Source: Sequoia sempervirens
Lineage: Eukaryota; Streptophyta; Pinopsida; Cupressales; Cupressaceae
Direction of reading: 5' to 3'
Assembly: GCA_007258455.2 (NCBI GenBank)
Contig: VDFB02252616.1
Coordinates: 120,378,552-120,442,551 of the forward strand
DNA length: 64,000 nucleotides
Shown here: positions 11,191-22,706 of the stretch, one piece after another
Position numbering within the stretch: position 1 is the first letter of the stretch
Layout: each line of letters opens with the position of its first letter
Notes under the pieces: model-generated
Databases searched by the model: none
Told to the model about the DNA's origin: nothing
Seen by the model: only the letters and a program-made list of their open reading frames with translations
Translations under genes and position numbers: made by a program

Positions 11191-12126
11191 TTGATCTCTC
11201 ACTTCAAATAAAATATGGAAAAAGATGTCTTCTTGTTTAAGAAGTACATATAATATAGATCCCATTCCCTACTCAATATCATCTTTAAGATTGAAGCAAG
11301 AATGGAAAAGAGATAAAGAAATCTTACAACACTATGAAGAAATGAGAACTCACCTTTAAGTTTAGGTTTTCACTAACTTGTTATTCGTTAATGCTAGAAT
11401 GCCTGAGTTGTAAGTTTGTAACTTGCTTATGATTAACTTCAAGGTTCCAAGTCCAACTTTCAAATCGAGAGCTCACAAGTTCGAATCGATTGTATTTATA
11501 TCAATCCATATTTGGTGAATTCTATGGGATTTTTAAATGGTATATTAAAAATTTGGTGAATCCTGTGTGATTATACAATGATACATTTAAGTGTTGGCCA
11601 AATCAAACCTCGACAGAACACATACATTGTAATTTTCAAGGCGATTATGGCCCTACAATTAGCATGGAGATGTCATGGCGATTGATGAAATGTGTCATCA
11701 AATGTAATTATTTTTTAATGTTATTGGTGAAATGGGTCCTCATAAGCAACTATTTGTAAATTTTAATTGGTGAGATGGGTCCTCATGCGCAGTGAACATT
11801 TAATGGCGTTAGCCAAACGTTTCCTGATACACAATATTGTTTTAATAGTACTGGAAAATATGTAGGTGATTTAATACATGCTTATGAGATTCCAGGAAAA
11901 AATATTAATTAGTCCATTTGAAACACATGGTTTGTTATGCCAAAATTATTACTTAAATATGCCTCATAAAATAAATCGATGGTGAATGAAAATGCATTGG
12001 ACTGATAATTCATAAAATTTGGGCGATTTGGCCACCCTGTTGGTTACAATTTATTCACCAATTTTGACTTGGACGATATGTAATATTCATCAATTGGTGA
12101 AGATTTTCCACTAAAAAAATCCCTAG
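11191..12126. other. Unassigned DNA with short direct repeats
   Basis: No gene recognised. A phrase close to ttggtgaaatgggtcctcat occurs twice (about 11722 and 11766), hinting at an old repeat. It directly abuts the copia fragment at 12127. Confidence 0.35.
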
Positions 12127-13557
12127 ATCTGGACAAATTTGGAAGGTATCTATGAAGGAGATGACAAGGTCAAACACGCGAAGATGCAAATCTACAAAGC
12201 CAAATTTGAAACCTTAAGGATGTCTAAAGATGAAGATATTACTGCATACATGCTCAGAGTTGATGAAGTTTCCAATTCCATCGATGGGCTTGGCGGAAAG
12301 CTAGATGAAAGCGAAGTGAAAAAGGTATTAAGAACCTTGTCTAAAGCTTATAGTTCTAAAGTTTCTGCTATTGAGGAAGCTTAGAATTTGGATAATTATT
12401 CTAGAGATTAGATGTTTGGTGCTTTAACTTCTTTTGAAATGAGAGTTTGGTCAAGATGCTGCAAACAAAGAAACTGCTTTTAAAGTCTGCAAAGTGGAAA
12501 AGGATGATGAATTAGATCTAGGTGATCTTGATAAGGTGGAAGCAAAATTTGTGAGGAGATTGAAAAAGGGTACTAGAAAATACAACGGTAAGCTACCTTT
12601 CAAATGTTTCAATTGTTGAAAGATAGGTCATTATGTATCTAAATATCCAATCAAAGTTACTAATGACAAACACAAGGATCATAAGGGTAAATTTGTCAAA
12701 AAAAGTTATTATGTTGAAAAGGACAATGGTGTATCTGATGATGAAGAATCAAATTATCTGGATGAAGGAAGTGATGGATGCTTGTTCATGGCTTTAAATG
12801 TTGAAAATAATTCTACTAATCTTGAAAGATGTGTGAAGGAAAGTGCTTCAAAAATAGGTTATAACATTGAAAGAACTATGTTGATTGCTTTTCATGCTAG
12901 AGTAGAGAAGAATTATTAGATCATTGATAGTGGATGCTAAAATCATATGACAAGTGATAAGAGTAAGTTTGTTAAGCTTGAAAAGTATGATGGTGGTCTT
13001 GTCAAGTTTGGTGATGATACATCTGCTAAGATCTATGGAAAAGGTTCAATTAGTTTTGATGGCAAGCATAATATAGATGATGTTCTTTATGTCAAGGGTC
13101 TCTGACATAATCTTCTAAGCGTAGGAAAAATGTGTAGCAAAGGATACAATATTGTATTTCAGAATGGTGGTTGTGGAATAAAAAAAGGAAGCTCTGGTAC
13201 TCTGGTTGCTATTGGAATAAGGACATGAGGTAATGTCTATCAACTCAAAGGTAGTGGTGCAAAATTCTTTATGTATCAAACTAATGAAAGTTGGCTTTGA
13301 CATAAAAGAATGGGTCACATTAATTTTGATAGCCTAGTGAAGATAAGTTCTACTGATGTTGTGAGAGATTTACCAAAAATTTCAAATCATATCAATGCAA
13401 TCTACAAAGAATGTCAAGTTGGAAAGCAAACAAAGACAAGATTCAAGACACAGGAATATTCTACCACAAGTCCCTTGGAGTTAGTGCATACAAATATATG
13501 TAGACCTATCAAAATTAGAAGTTCATGTGGTGATAGGTATTTCATAGGCACCAAATA
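12127..13557 (+). pseudogene. Truncated Ty1/copia gag-protease-integrase fragment (copia-1)
   Basis: The order is typical of copia. A gag (UBN2-type) segment begins IWTNLEGIYEG and is open to 12384. A frameshift near 12440 leads to a zinc knuckle at 12605-12645 in which a stop follows CFNC and the last Cys is Tyr. The protease aspartate motif IIDSG is at about 12919-12933 with a stop two residues later, followed by a pre-integrase segment (HKRMGHINF, near 13300) and the integrase start (LELVHTNI, near 13475). The sequence ends abruptly at a stop at 13557, before the catalytic core. There is no RT, RNase H or LTR. It cannot encode a functional product. Confidence 0.9.
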
Positions 13558-13673
13558 AGGAATGTATGAAGTGAATCAACAACTATGAATGACTGCCATT
13601 CTTAAATGTTTATGACATGCCCTACAAATTTATGTTCAAAATTTAAGAATTGAATTCATAGTTGACTAAATAT
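13558..13673. other. Short unassigned stretch after the copia fragment
   Basis: No motif seen. It separates the broken integrase from the microsatellite cluster. Confidence 0.3.
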
Positions 13674-13985
13674 GTCACACACACATGTTACACACACACA
13701 CATATACATACATACATACATACATACATACATAAATATGTGTAAATATAAATGTAAATATATTTAGATACACACATAGATATATATATGAACACATATA
13801 TACATACTCATATACACATATACATACATAAATATACCTAAACATACATACATAAGGAAACCTTGTTACCCCTTAGAAAATGTGTTAAACCTAAGTGATA
13901 TCTATCTATCTATCTATCTATATATCTATCTATCTATCTACCTATGTATTTATATATCTATCTATATCTATCTATATATATGAGT
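13674..13985. repeat. Microsatellite cluster (CA, CATA, TCTA)
   Basis: Consecutive CA-rich (13676-13700), (CATA)n (about 13702-13735) and mixed TA/CATA sequence, then (TCTA)n at about 13903-13980. Confidence 0.9.
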
Positions 13986-14112
13986 TTAAAAATTAAACAA
14001 GATAGAATTTGGCTAATTGTCAAACCGGATATACCAAATATCTATATGATTGAAATGAAGAATAAATTAAAACAAAGAGATTACTATATATCTATCTATA
14101 TATATATGAATG
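13986..14112 (+). repeat. Microsatellite-associated repeat, copy 1
   Basis: A segment containing aacaagatagaatttggcta and gattgaaatgaagaa, followed by TATC/TATA repeats. Similar segments occur at 21366-21475 and 21848-21945, each beside a microsatellite. Confidence 0.7.
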
Positions 14113-14636
14113 TAGACACCTAAAATATTTCTTGGTTCTATTCATCATTACTAAACCTATCACCTAATCCCTAATCAACGAATTTCATCACCTAGTCCTA
14201 GTTAACCTAGGACATATCCCTTTCATCTAAAGTCTTACAATTAAATTAAATAATCCTATAATTTCATTTATCACCTTTTACATCTTCTCACAAATAAATA
14301 AAAATAATAATTTCCTATTTCCACCTATTATCCACCTCGCCCATGTGGCTAAAATAATTAAATAATAATATTATTTAATAAAGCCTATATTCCCTCACCA
14401 CTTTCCAAGAATAATGTAGACCTAGAACACTTGTCCTTGTTCTCTCACTATTCTCTCAACACATTCCAAGAATATTGGGCATCTAAGAACCCTTTTCTTT
14501 ATGGTCCCCTTATTCTCTCAAAACATCTCAAAGTTATAGCCTTCTTAGGTGCACATGTTCCTAATTTACCTCAAGCTTACAACTACTTGCTAAATTTGGT
14601 GAGCTAATCTATTCATTCACATTCTAACTACCTTCA
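14113..14636. other. Unassigned DNA left of the minus-strand element
   Basis: AT-rich, pyrimidine-rich on the plus strand, with no recognisable gene. It is the insertion target of the element at 14642-20987; its continuation is at about 20993. Confidence 0.4.
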
Positions 14637-14641
14637 TCTCT
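14637..14641. repeat. Probable TSD of minus-strand TGATG element, left
   Basis: TCTCT here against TCTCC at 20988-20992, matching at four of five bases. This is consistent with a 5-bp duplication carrying one later mutation. Confidence 0.6.
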
Positions 14642-16446
14642 TGATGAAAATAAATAACAACCTTTGCTATATCACCTCACTCAAAACACAACTTACACAG
14701 TCAAATCCTTTGTCATTGCCAAACAACAAATCAAATTGCCAATTTCATTTGTCAATTTAAAATCAATTCCAATATACACTAGAAAAATGAAAGCAAATTC
14801 AATCTCATTCCCTGAATTACCAAAGACATACACTTCTATCTATATTCAAATTTAAAATAAATCCACAATTAGATTTTAATTTATTGATTTCTCAATCTAC
14901 ATTATACATTTTGCAAGTTTCAAAATTTCCTTACTCCTCTATAAACATCTCCCATTGGCCTACCTATAATCTTGTGTTTTATGTCATCTACACTCATTCC
15001 TCCTTACCCTTTAGCACACTTTCTTGACCCCATGCCATTTTAATCATGCATCCTTATCCTCCATAAACCATGACTTGTTGGTTTTATTTTAATAGATTTT
15101 GTTTTGTCTATCTTCTTTATCCACATCAACTACAACCAATTGTATGTAACCTACTCCATTTTCTTTAATATTGTATGGTATTTAATTCCAATTCTTCTTA
15201 CCATGTGTGCCTACCCTCTTATCTCCCCTCTCTAACCACATACCTCTTTTTCTTTTGTCTATTTGCATATACCTTTATCTAGGGATGGCATAACTCCTTT
15301 GATTTTATCCCCTCTCCAATTCCTTTTGCACTTCCCTACATCATATGTGGCATGACATTTCATCCAATCTCTTCCCTATTCTCTTCTTGGTGGCCTCTCC
15401 CTTCAATTGCAAACTTTTCTTTTTTCTTCCTCTTATCAGCCAACATTTCCCAAATTATCTATGGCGCGACTTCCATCTTGGCCTTTTCCTCCTATATGTA
15501 GCCCTCTATTCTTCTTTATTATTACTTCCTCACTACACAAGTGTGTTGTCCCTTTGCATTCACTCTTCTTCCAGTGATATTTTCCTTTGTCTCTTTTTTT
15601 TACCATCATAGCCACACCCCCTTACTTTTGCATTCGTTTTCCTTCCATATGAGGTGCTGCCTCTTTTCCTATCCATTGCCACTTCTCTCCCCTAGCGTGA
15701 ACTTTTAGCTTCTCCTAGGTTAAAATATGTCTTGTCTTCCTTTTTAGATGGCAGCCTCTCCTTTGTCTACTATTTTTCACAATTTCTTTCTCTAAAAAAA
15801 TTTCCTCTTCCCATGTCAGTCACAACCCTCAATATTCATCTTGGCATGAAGTAATTTAAATTTCATCTCTCTATCAGTTGTGCAATCTTGTCTTTTTCTC
15901 TTCTATGTCAACACTAAATATCACTTCCTATCTTCCCCATGTCCATTCTTACATTTCTCACACATGCCCATCCATCTCCTTGTCATTTGCTTTAGTCTAT
16001 TCTATCTGGCATGGTCCTCATTTTTACATTTTTTAACCTAAAAATGAATCAACTTTTTTTTTGCTTAATAAGCCAACGACTCTGTCATTTCAACTAAAAT
16101 TGATTATTTAGATAAAACAAGGCTCACTCAACAAACTAAAAAATTAAATAGTGATACCAATAGCAATATTAATCTCCATGAACTAGATGAAATATTTTTC
16201 AATTGAACCAAACTTCAAATGCATATCGATATATGACATTTGTCAATCTATGAAAAAATGCCATTCAACTTCTTCCAAAATCAACCACCAAAACTGAGTT
16301 GAACAATATTTTAATTTAACTCTGGAAACCAACCAAAAACTCTAAAAATTTAACATTAAACTGAAATCACACCAAAATGGATGAAAAAGAACCAAACTAT
16401 TTTTAGGTGATGTGGATTGCTAGTTTTCCCAGATGCTCCTACATCA
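14642..16446 (-). repeat. 3' LTR of minus-strand TGATG element (1805 bp)
   Basis: Direct copy of 17984-20987 once the nested insertion is removed. Alignable landmarks include the cctcactcaaaacacaactta region and the tip. The element-orientation start is at 16446 and the end at 14642. Plus-strand ORFs inside are chance. Confidence 0.85.
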
Positions 16447-16464
16447 GACACGTCGGGTAGGAAG

Positions 16465-16486
16465 TTTGTGAGCATAGGCTCACAAA
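16465..16486 (-). other. Hairpin immediately upstream of the 3' LTR (minus element)
   Basis: Perfect 9-bp stem TTTGTGAGC/GCTCACAAA with a 4-nt loop, 18 bp before the LTR start. The plus-strand relative has the same hairpin at 28507-28530 with two stem pairs changed on both sides. A second short stem (AGATTGC/GCAATCT) lies at 16517-16532. Confidence 0.65.
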
Positions 16487-16629
16487 AGTGGAGTTGAATG
16501 GTATTACCATCCTTTTAGATTGCAAGCAATCTACATCAAACTCCATCATTGTGATAGGTGTACAAAAAATAATTTCTTTTTCCTCTTCTTCCAACATCGT
16601 GCTGAAACATTTTCCATCTTCCTCCAACA

Positions 16630-16820
16630 AATCTGCATCCTCTTCTTCCTTCCTTTTGTGGACTCATGTCCACCATGAATCGTAATCCTCCACCAAAGGC
16701 TTCCTCTTCTCCTCATCTCCTTCGTGGGATCCAACCCACCATTATTTGGTTTCCTCCACCAAACAATATATATACTCTTCTCCTTTTTCGTGGTTTTTGA
16801 CCCACCACAAACCGACCACT
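16630..16820 (-). repeat. 66-bp tandem repeat, three units, each with a hairpin
   Basis: GTGG...CCAC inverted repeats begin at 16658, 16724 and 16790, exactly 66 bp apart (22 codons). The stems differ in sequence (GTGGAC/GTCCAC, GTGGG/CCCAC, GTGG/CCAC). Surrounding text (cctccaccaaa, ttcctcttctcc) also repeats. The relative at 28266 and 28326 has two such units with 60-bp spacing. Confidence 0.6.
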
Positions 16821-16950
16821 TCCACCAAGTTTCACCTACAACATCCTCTACAACTTTTATATGTAAATAGGTATTATCCATACACCAATATTCAACTACA
16901 TCCTCTACTTTCATCTTTGGAAACAAATTAAAATCTACATTAACCTTTTT

Positions 16951-17717
16951 TTATTTTACTATCCCAACATCTTGTTCTTCATCCTTCATTGCAACATTTA
17001 TCTTCTTATTCTCAAAACCCTCCATGTATGCATCTTCACAAGGCTGTTCAAATTTCTCCCATATATTCATGTCCTCTAAAGGACCATCCTTTGCTGCATT
17101 TCCTTCTTTGTTGTCTGCATTGAAAATAATGTTAACAAAATCATGGGATTTATCTTCTCCCATCTACATCTTATCATTTTCATCCAACATTTTCCTCTCA
17201 AATAAGCTATCTAGCATTCTCATCTCTTCTTTCAATAAGAGATCATCCTATTTCTCACCAATCTTCTTGTAAAATTTAGGACTCACCAAATCCATAATTT
17301 CAACTCCCAAATCTGATTTTATTTCTTCATTTCTTGCAAACAAATAAACATTAATCAAAAAAAAAATTTCATCACTTTCTTCTTGATTTACATTTGTAGG
17401 GGTTGCTCTTACATATTTCTTCTTCCATCTTTCTTCTATCCTTGGGCTGCAACTTTCGTCTTTCAAGGGAATTTTATTCTTCCTATATCTCTTTTCCAAT
17501 CTTCTCTCATCTTCTTCAATATTCTTTTCTAATAAATCTAACCTGGCCTGGATCTTTTCTAATTCTTCATGAAGGATCTTTCCCAATTATTCATGAAGCT
17601 TCTTATTTTCCACTTCCCAAAAAAATTCTCACAGGTCTCCTCATGACCCATATCATCCTCTTTTGAATTTATATTCTTCCTCTTTGTAAATTCTCTTAGA
17701 GACTCACTCGGTCCCAT
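16951..17717 (-). pseudogene. Acidic coiled-coil ORF of the minus TGATG element, broken
   Basis: Reads on the minus strand from a Met at 17717 (MGPSESLREFTKRK). A frameshift near 17620 in an A/T run joins it to a frame that continues to 16951 with in-frame stops near 17587, 17250 and 17165. The middle is a heptad-like Glu/Lys/Leu segment (ELEKIQARLDLLEKN, about 17560-17515), and the end is acidic (KDEEQDVGIVK). There is no zinc knuckle or enzyme motif. About 250 residues if intact. Position just after the PBS makes it the element's gag-position protein, but no known gag fold was recognised. Confidence 0.6.
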
Positions 17718-17969
17718 CTCACATCTTGTGTTCTACATCTTTATGGCTTAAGATCTTGTTGTTCAAGAATTCTCTCATACCTACAATAGACCACATGAGC
17801 TCTTCTTCTTCACCATTCTTCCTCTATCTAACCATTGGTCCTAGTATAGTATGCCTCACATTCAACACTCTACCTATACATTCTAAACCTCTAGCTTCAC
17901 TCTCCACCCATAGGTCTTGGGATAGGCTGCCTCACATTCGACGATCTTCCTATACACTGAAAACCTCTG

Positions 17970-17981
17970 GCTCTAATACCA
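17970..17981 (-). promoter_or_regulatory. Primer-binding site (tRNA-iMet type), minus element
   Basis: On the minus strand TGGTATTAGAGC follows the 5' LTR end (17984) after two bases. It matches the plant initiator-tRNA-Met PBS TGGTATCAGAGC except for one base. Confidence 0.85.
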
Positions 17982-17983
17982 TT

Positions 17984-20900
17984 TGATGAAAAAGAATAAT
18001 AACCTCTTCTATATCACCTCACTCAAAACACAACTTACATAGGAAAATCCTCTACCATAGCCAAACAACGGATCAGATTGAAAATTTCATTTGTCAATTT
18101 AAAACTAATTCCAATTTACACTATAAAACGATGAAAGAAAATTCAATCTCATTCCCCAAGTTACCATAGAAATACACTTCTATCTATATTCAAATTTAAA
18201 ATAACTCCACAAATTGATTTTAATTTATTGATTTCTTAGTCTACATTATACATTTTGCAAGTTTCAAAATTTCCTTACTCCTCTATAAACATCTCCCATC
18301 GGCCTACCTATAATCCTATTTTATTTCATTTGCACTCATTCCTCCTTACCCTTCTAAACACTTGCTTGAACCCATGCCATTTTAATCTTGCATCCTTATC
18401 CTCCATAAACCACAAATTGTTGGTTTTATTTTAATAGCTTTTGTTTTTTCTGTCTTCTTTAAGCACATCAACTACACCCAAGTGTATACGACATGCTCTA
18501 TTTTCTTTGATATTGTATGCTATTTAATTCCAATTTGATGTAAAGAAGGGTGGAAGGTATCAACAAGGTCTCAATCAAACAAAATTTGTAATTCAAGAGT
18601 CTTTACACATCAATTAAAGGTGTCTTTCTTCACAAGTTGCCATTATGCCTTGTAGGGCAGCAAATGGGGTATTTTTGACATATTTTGAAGGGAAAAACTC
18701 AAACCCATGAACTAAAAATTGTTTTGGATACCCATTATCCTCTTTAACAACATATATCAATTTTAGGTGGGGGCGTTCTGGAATACAACCATCAAATTTC
18801 TGTTGCTACGCTCTAAAAGAGGCCTAATTAGGTTTGTTTGAATGGCTCACAACTAGGTTTTCACAACTCCAACCCAAAACCTCCATGAGAATAGCTCATA
18901 AATTTCACAAATATCCTGCCTAAATTTTTCCAACCATTACAAACCATTTCTCAAGAGATTTTCTACAAACCCTAACTCATTTGCACATTCTATGCCCCAA
19001 AAACATGAGATTTCAGCCTAGGGCATCAACAAATATTCACCACTCTTCCTCCCCTGCTCCTGCAAACATCACGAACAAAAAACCTATCATTTCTACACCC
19101 ATTCCACTGAGATTAGGACTGAATCATCGGTGGAATGGGAAGAACTTCACGATTTTCTATCAAAACTCACAAAATTGAGGGTTTCAACTAGTTTTCAGTA
19201 AATCTACTCTAACTTCCTCAAATATTAATGAAATCAAATGAAACCAAATAAAACAGATAAGAGATTCAATTCCACATCAAATTTAATGAAACTTAGACCA
19301 TTTACAGGCTGTACAAGTCACTGTAGCAACAATTTCAATGGAGAAAACACATAAAACAAGGTTTTTATTATGTTCAATCTCCAAATCAACAACCAGAAAC
19401 TTGCCTCGACCAATACAAGGTGTATTTAAACTTTACACATCAAAACCAACCGCCTACAACTATTTTTCAAATCCCTTGACCATTCAACTCTCATAAAAAG
19501 CCAAAAATGTAAAAATGCAGAAGTTGTTTGTTTGCAACTTTTTGCAACTTTTTGCAACTTTTACAAACTTTACAAATTGACTCCAAACTAACTTCAAACC
19601 ATTACAAACCTAAGAAATGGTCTTAAAGACCTATTACGAAACTTGACTGAAACTAATACCATCTACAAACCTTGAAATGGTCTTAAAGACATGATATATG
19701 TGACTCAATTCCATAGATTCTCCAAACCATGTGTGCCTACCATTTAGCAACCTACATGCCACCTCTTTGTCACCTTGGTCTATTACATGCACCACAATCT
19801 TCTTACCATGTAGTTGGATGACCCTCGATCTCCCTCTGGACATGCAATTCCTTTGGCATTTGCCTAGCATCCAAGGGCGTGTGGCCATCCTGGATATCTT
19901 CCCTTCTCTTCTTGGTGGCCTCTCCCTGTGTAGACTATTCATTTCTTCCTCCTATTGATCAAAATTTCCCAAATTATCTATGGCATCTTGGCCTTTTTCT
20001 CAACATATTGTGATTTATGACTTCTCCATCTTTATTATTTTCCTCACTACATATGGTGTTCTCATATTTATTATTACTTCCTCTTCTTCTACATAGGTGT
20101 TTCCTCATCTTTTTTTCACTCTTCTTGTTGTTGATATTTTCCTACTTCTACTCTTTTTTTCCTTCCATAGTTGAGGCTCTTTACTCTCTTTTTACCCCTT
20201 CACATTGAGGTGGTTTCTCTACTTCTCCTAGGTTAAAATATATCTTGTCTTCCTCCTCTTAGAAACCTAGGTTAAAATCTCTTGACATGGTGTGTCTCTT
20301 GATTTTTTTATGTGTGAAAACTTTTCCTTTCCCATCAGAAAACTTTCACGATGCCAGTCACGATCTTGGCATGGGGTCATTTAAATTTTTCATTCTCCCT
20401 ATCAGTTGTGCAGTCTTGTCTTTTCTCTTCTTCTATATCAACAACCAACTATCACTTCCTATCACTCCTCCGATCCATTCCCTCACATTCCTCAATTCCT
20501 CATTGCCATCCATCTCCTTGTCATTTGCTTCTTTGGTCTATTCTATCTAGCGTGGTCCTCATTTTTACATTTTTCATAACCTAAAAATGAATCGACGACT
20601 TTTGCTTAATAAGCTAGCGACTCCATCATTTCAACTAAAATTGATTAGGTAGATAAAAAAGGCCCACTCATCAAACTGAACAATTAAATGGTGATCCCAA
20701 TACCAATATCAATCTCCATGAACTAGAAAAAATTTATTTCAACTAAACCAAACTTCAAATGCATGTCGATATATGACGTTTGTCAATCTATGACAAAACG
20801 CCATTCAACTTCTTCCAAAATAGACCACCAAAACCGAGTTGAACAATATTTAAATTTAACTCTGGAAACCAACCACAGACTCCAAAAACATAACATTAAA

Positions 20901-20987
20901 CTAAAATCAAACCAAAACGGATGAAAACCAAACCGAAGTATTTTTGGGTGATGTAGATTTCCAGTTCACCTGGTTGCTCCTGCATCA
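17984..20987 (-). repeat. 5' LTR of minus-strand TGATG element, with insertion
   Basis: In element orientation it starts at 20987 (TGATGCAGGAGCAACC) and ends at 17984. It is 3004 bp against 1805 bp in its partner; the difference is the nested sequence at 18536-19794. Confidence 0.85.
18536..19794. mobile_element. Probable solo LTR nested in the 5' LTR
   Basis: The sequence is missing from the partner LTR, which continues from CAATT directly into CTTCTTACC. The insert begins TGATGTAAAG, ends CATGCACCA (TG...CA) and is flanked by CAATT (18531-18535) and CAAT-C (19795-19799), an approximate 5-bp duplication. It has no coding content. It includes a 60-bp tandem pair carrying GGTCTT-A-AAGACC near-palindromes (19619 and 19679) and a short tgcaacttttt array (about 19530-19560). 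Strand cannot be told. Confidence 0.6.
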
Positions 20988-21365
20988 TCTCCACCCTTCC
21001 TCCTCTCCTAGATCCTAAGGAATTCCTCTCAACCATTCTCCACCCTTGATCTCATAATCAAATCTTGACCATCCATTTCCCATTCCCAAAATCTATAAAT
21101 TCAAGCATCCTCTCATCCAAATAAATCCATAATCATTCAAGCTAGGTACATGTAAAATTATTCATCTTCAAGCAAAGAGTGCATCCACAAATTAATAATC
21201 CAAAGAGCAAATCAAACCACAATGGAGTCATGGGTACCATTTTGAATTGTTTTGAACTTCATTTTGAGCTCTATCTAGAGGTTTTGGTTAGTTTGGAATA
21301 GAAGCTTGCATTGTTTGTTTCTACTTGTGTTTCAAATATTTACCATTACAATCTATATATAACTT
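20988..21365. other. Unassigned DNA right of the minus-strand element
   Basis: TCTCC at 20988-20992 is the right TSD. The rest continues the insertion target, pyrimidine-rich, and no gene was recognised. Confidence 0.4.
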
Positions 21366-21463
21366 CAAAAATTAAATAAAATGGAATTTGGTTAACTCTA
21401 AGATCGAATATACTAACATATCTATATGGTTGAAATGAAGAACAAATTAAAACAAAGAGATGG

Positions 21464-21475
<12 letters not shown>
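21366..21475 (+). repeat. Microsatellite-associated repeat, copy 2
   Basis: Close match to 13986-14100, including ggttgaaatgaagaacaaat and tctatatgg. It runs into (TCTA)n. Confidence 0.75.
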
Positions 21476-21499
<24 letters not shown>

Positions 21500-21639
21500 A
21501 TATCTATATATGCATATATATATGTACATATGTATGTATATATATATGTATATATGTATGTATATATATATGTATATATGTATCATATATATATATATAT
21601 GTATATAATATATATACATATACATATATACATATACAT

Positions 21640-21688
<49 letters not shown>

Positions 21689-21761
21689 CATATGTATATA
21701 TATAATATATGTATATATACATATATACATATATATATATATACATATATATATGTATATA

Positions 21762-21794
<33 letters not shown>

Positions 21795-21804
21795 GCATAC
21801 ATAT

Positions 21805-21837
<33 letters not shown>

Positions 21838-21845
21838 TACATATA
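21466..21845. repeat. Long compound microsatellite (TCTA/TATG/TA/CATA)
   Basis: About 380 bp of pure short-period repeat: (TCTA)n, then TATG/TA mixtures, CA-rich, (TA)n and (CATA)n. All six frames are open through it only because of the repeat; these are not genes. Confidence 0.97.
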
Positions 21846-21847
21846 GA

Positions 21848-21945
21848 CCTAAAAATTGAAACAAGATAGAATTTGACTAACTAGCATACTGAAGAAACCA
21901 ACACATTATATATGATTGAAATGAAGAACAAATGGAAATAAATGA
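21848..21945 (+). repeat. Microsatellite-associated repeat, copy 3
   Basis: Contains aacaagatagaatttgacta and gattgaaatgaagaacaaat, as in copies 1 and 2. Confidence 0.7.
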
Positions 21946-22701
21946 ATGAAAGAAAATAAGTCAAACTTAACTACATCTGAAGCATTTGGACCCTTTTGAT
22001 TAACCATAATATTAAAACCAATAATCAACCAATTTGGAGCTAGTAAACCTATCAAGTACAAGTCATAGTGATGCTTGAATAAAACTATGTTTTTCCTTGT
22101 AAAATTAAGCATGTTTATGAACACAAAATATGGAAGCTTTAATAAACACCCTATGACCCATAAACTTCATAGAAGACAATGTTGAAGCAGCCACAAAGAA
22201 ACATAACCTTCTAACTATGAAAAACCATATAAACCATTTAAATACTCATTTCAGAAGTACCAAAAAATAATGGAACCTTCAAGTTACAAAATATAGAGTA
22301 TATGAAATGGAATTCAAACAAATTCATCAAAAAATAAGCAACAACAAACATGGGTCAATTGTACAACCTTAATGAGGTTAAGAAACTTCACCTGGGTTGA
22401 ACAAAGGTCATCGAGGAGGCAACTTGTTGCAGTCAGCATCGCAATCCATTTTTCTAGTTGAAACCTGTCAGAACAAGTGAGATGAGGTAGCATGCAAGTA
22501 GCAATGTTTACCTCACAAGAGCAAGTCAAGTAGTAACTATGTTTACCTTACAAGAGGAAGTCACCATTGCCAAGTGGTCAAAGGAACACAATGTAGAGCC
22601 AAACATGTATTGGTGCCAAATTTTGTTACAAAGAGTGGAGTCGAAAATATATTGGTGCTTAAGGAAATAAAAAATCTAGAAGATGCGTGTAGAGAAGGGG
22701 T
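21946..22701. other. Unassigned DNA, target of solo LTR C
   Basis: No gene recognised. A short tandem pair (aagtag..atgtttacct-acaagag-aagtc) occurs near 22495-22560. Confidence 0.4.
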
Positions 22702-22706
22702 GAAAG
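22702..22706. repeat. TSD of solo LTR C, left (GAAAG)
   Basis: GAAAG directly before TGTAGTACCCC. The exact repeat is at 26431-26435. Confidence 0.95.

Larger units (their letters stand above)
14642..20987 (-). mobile_element. Non-autonomous LTR retrotransposon, TGATG group, minus strand
   Basis: Two direct repeats flank a 1.5-kb centre: 14642-16446 (3' LTR in element orientation) and 17984-20987 (5' LTR, enlarged by a nested insertion). In element orientation each LTR starts TGATGYAGGAGCA and ends TTCATCA or a close variant, with a PBS directly after the 5' LTR. The centre encodes only a broken acidic coiled-coil protein, with no gag zinc finger, protease, RT or integrase. Mobilisation would have needed enzymes from another element. 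The element at 26778-29435 shares its LTR tip and the region before the 3' LTR. Confidence 0.88.

Noticed and set aside
15345..15611. Hydrophobic 88-codon plus-strand ORF, like a membrane protein
   Set aside because: It is inside the LTR at 14642-16446, pyrimidine-rich, and not open in the partner LTR.
17403..17666. Plus-strand ORF opposite the coiled-coil frame
   Set aside because: Antisense shadow of the minus-strand Glu/Lys-rich frame.
21426..21864. Overlapping Tyr/Ile-rich ORFs on both strands
   Set aside because: They are translations of TATA/TATG/CATA microsatellite and have no protein meaning.
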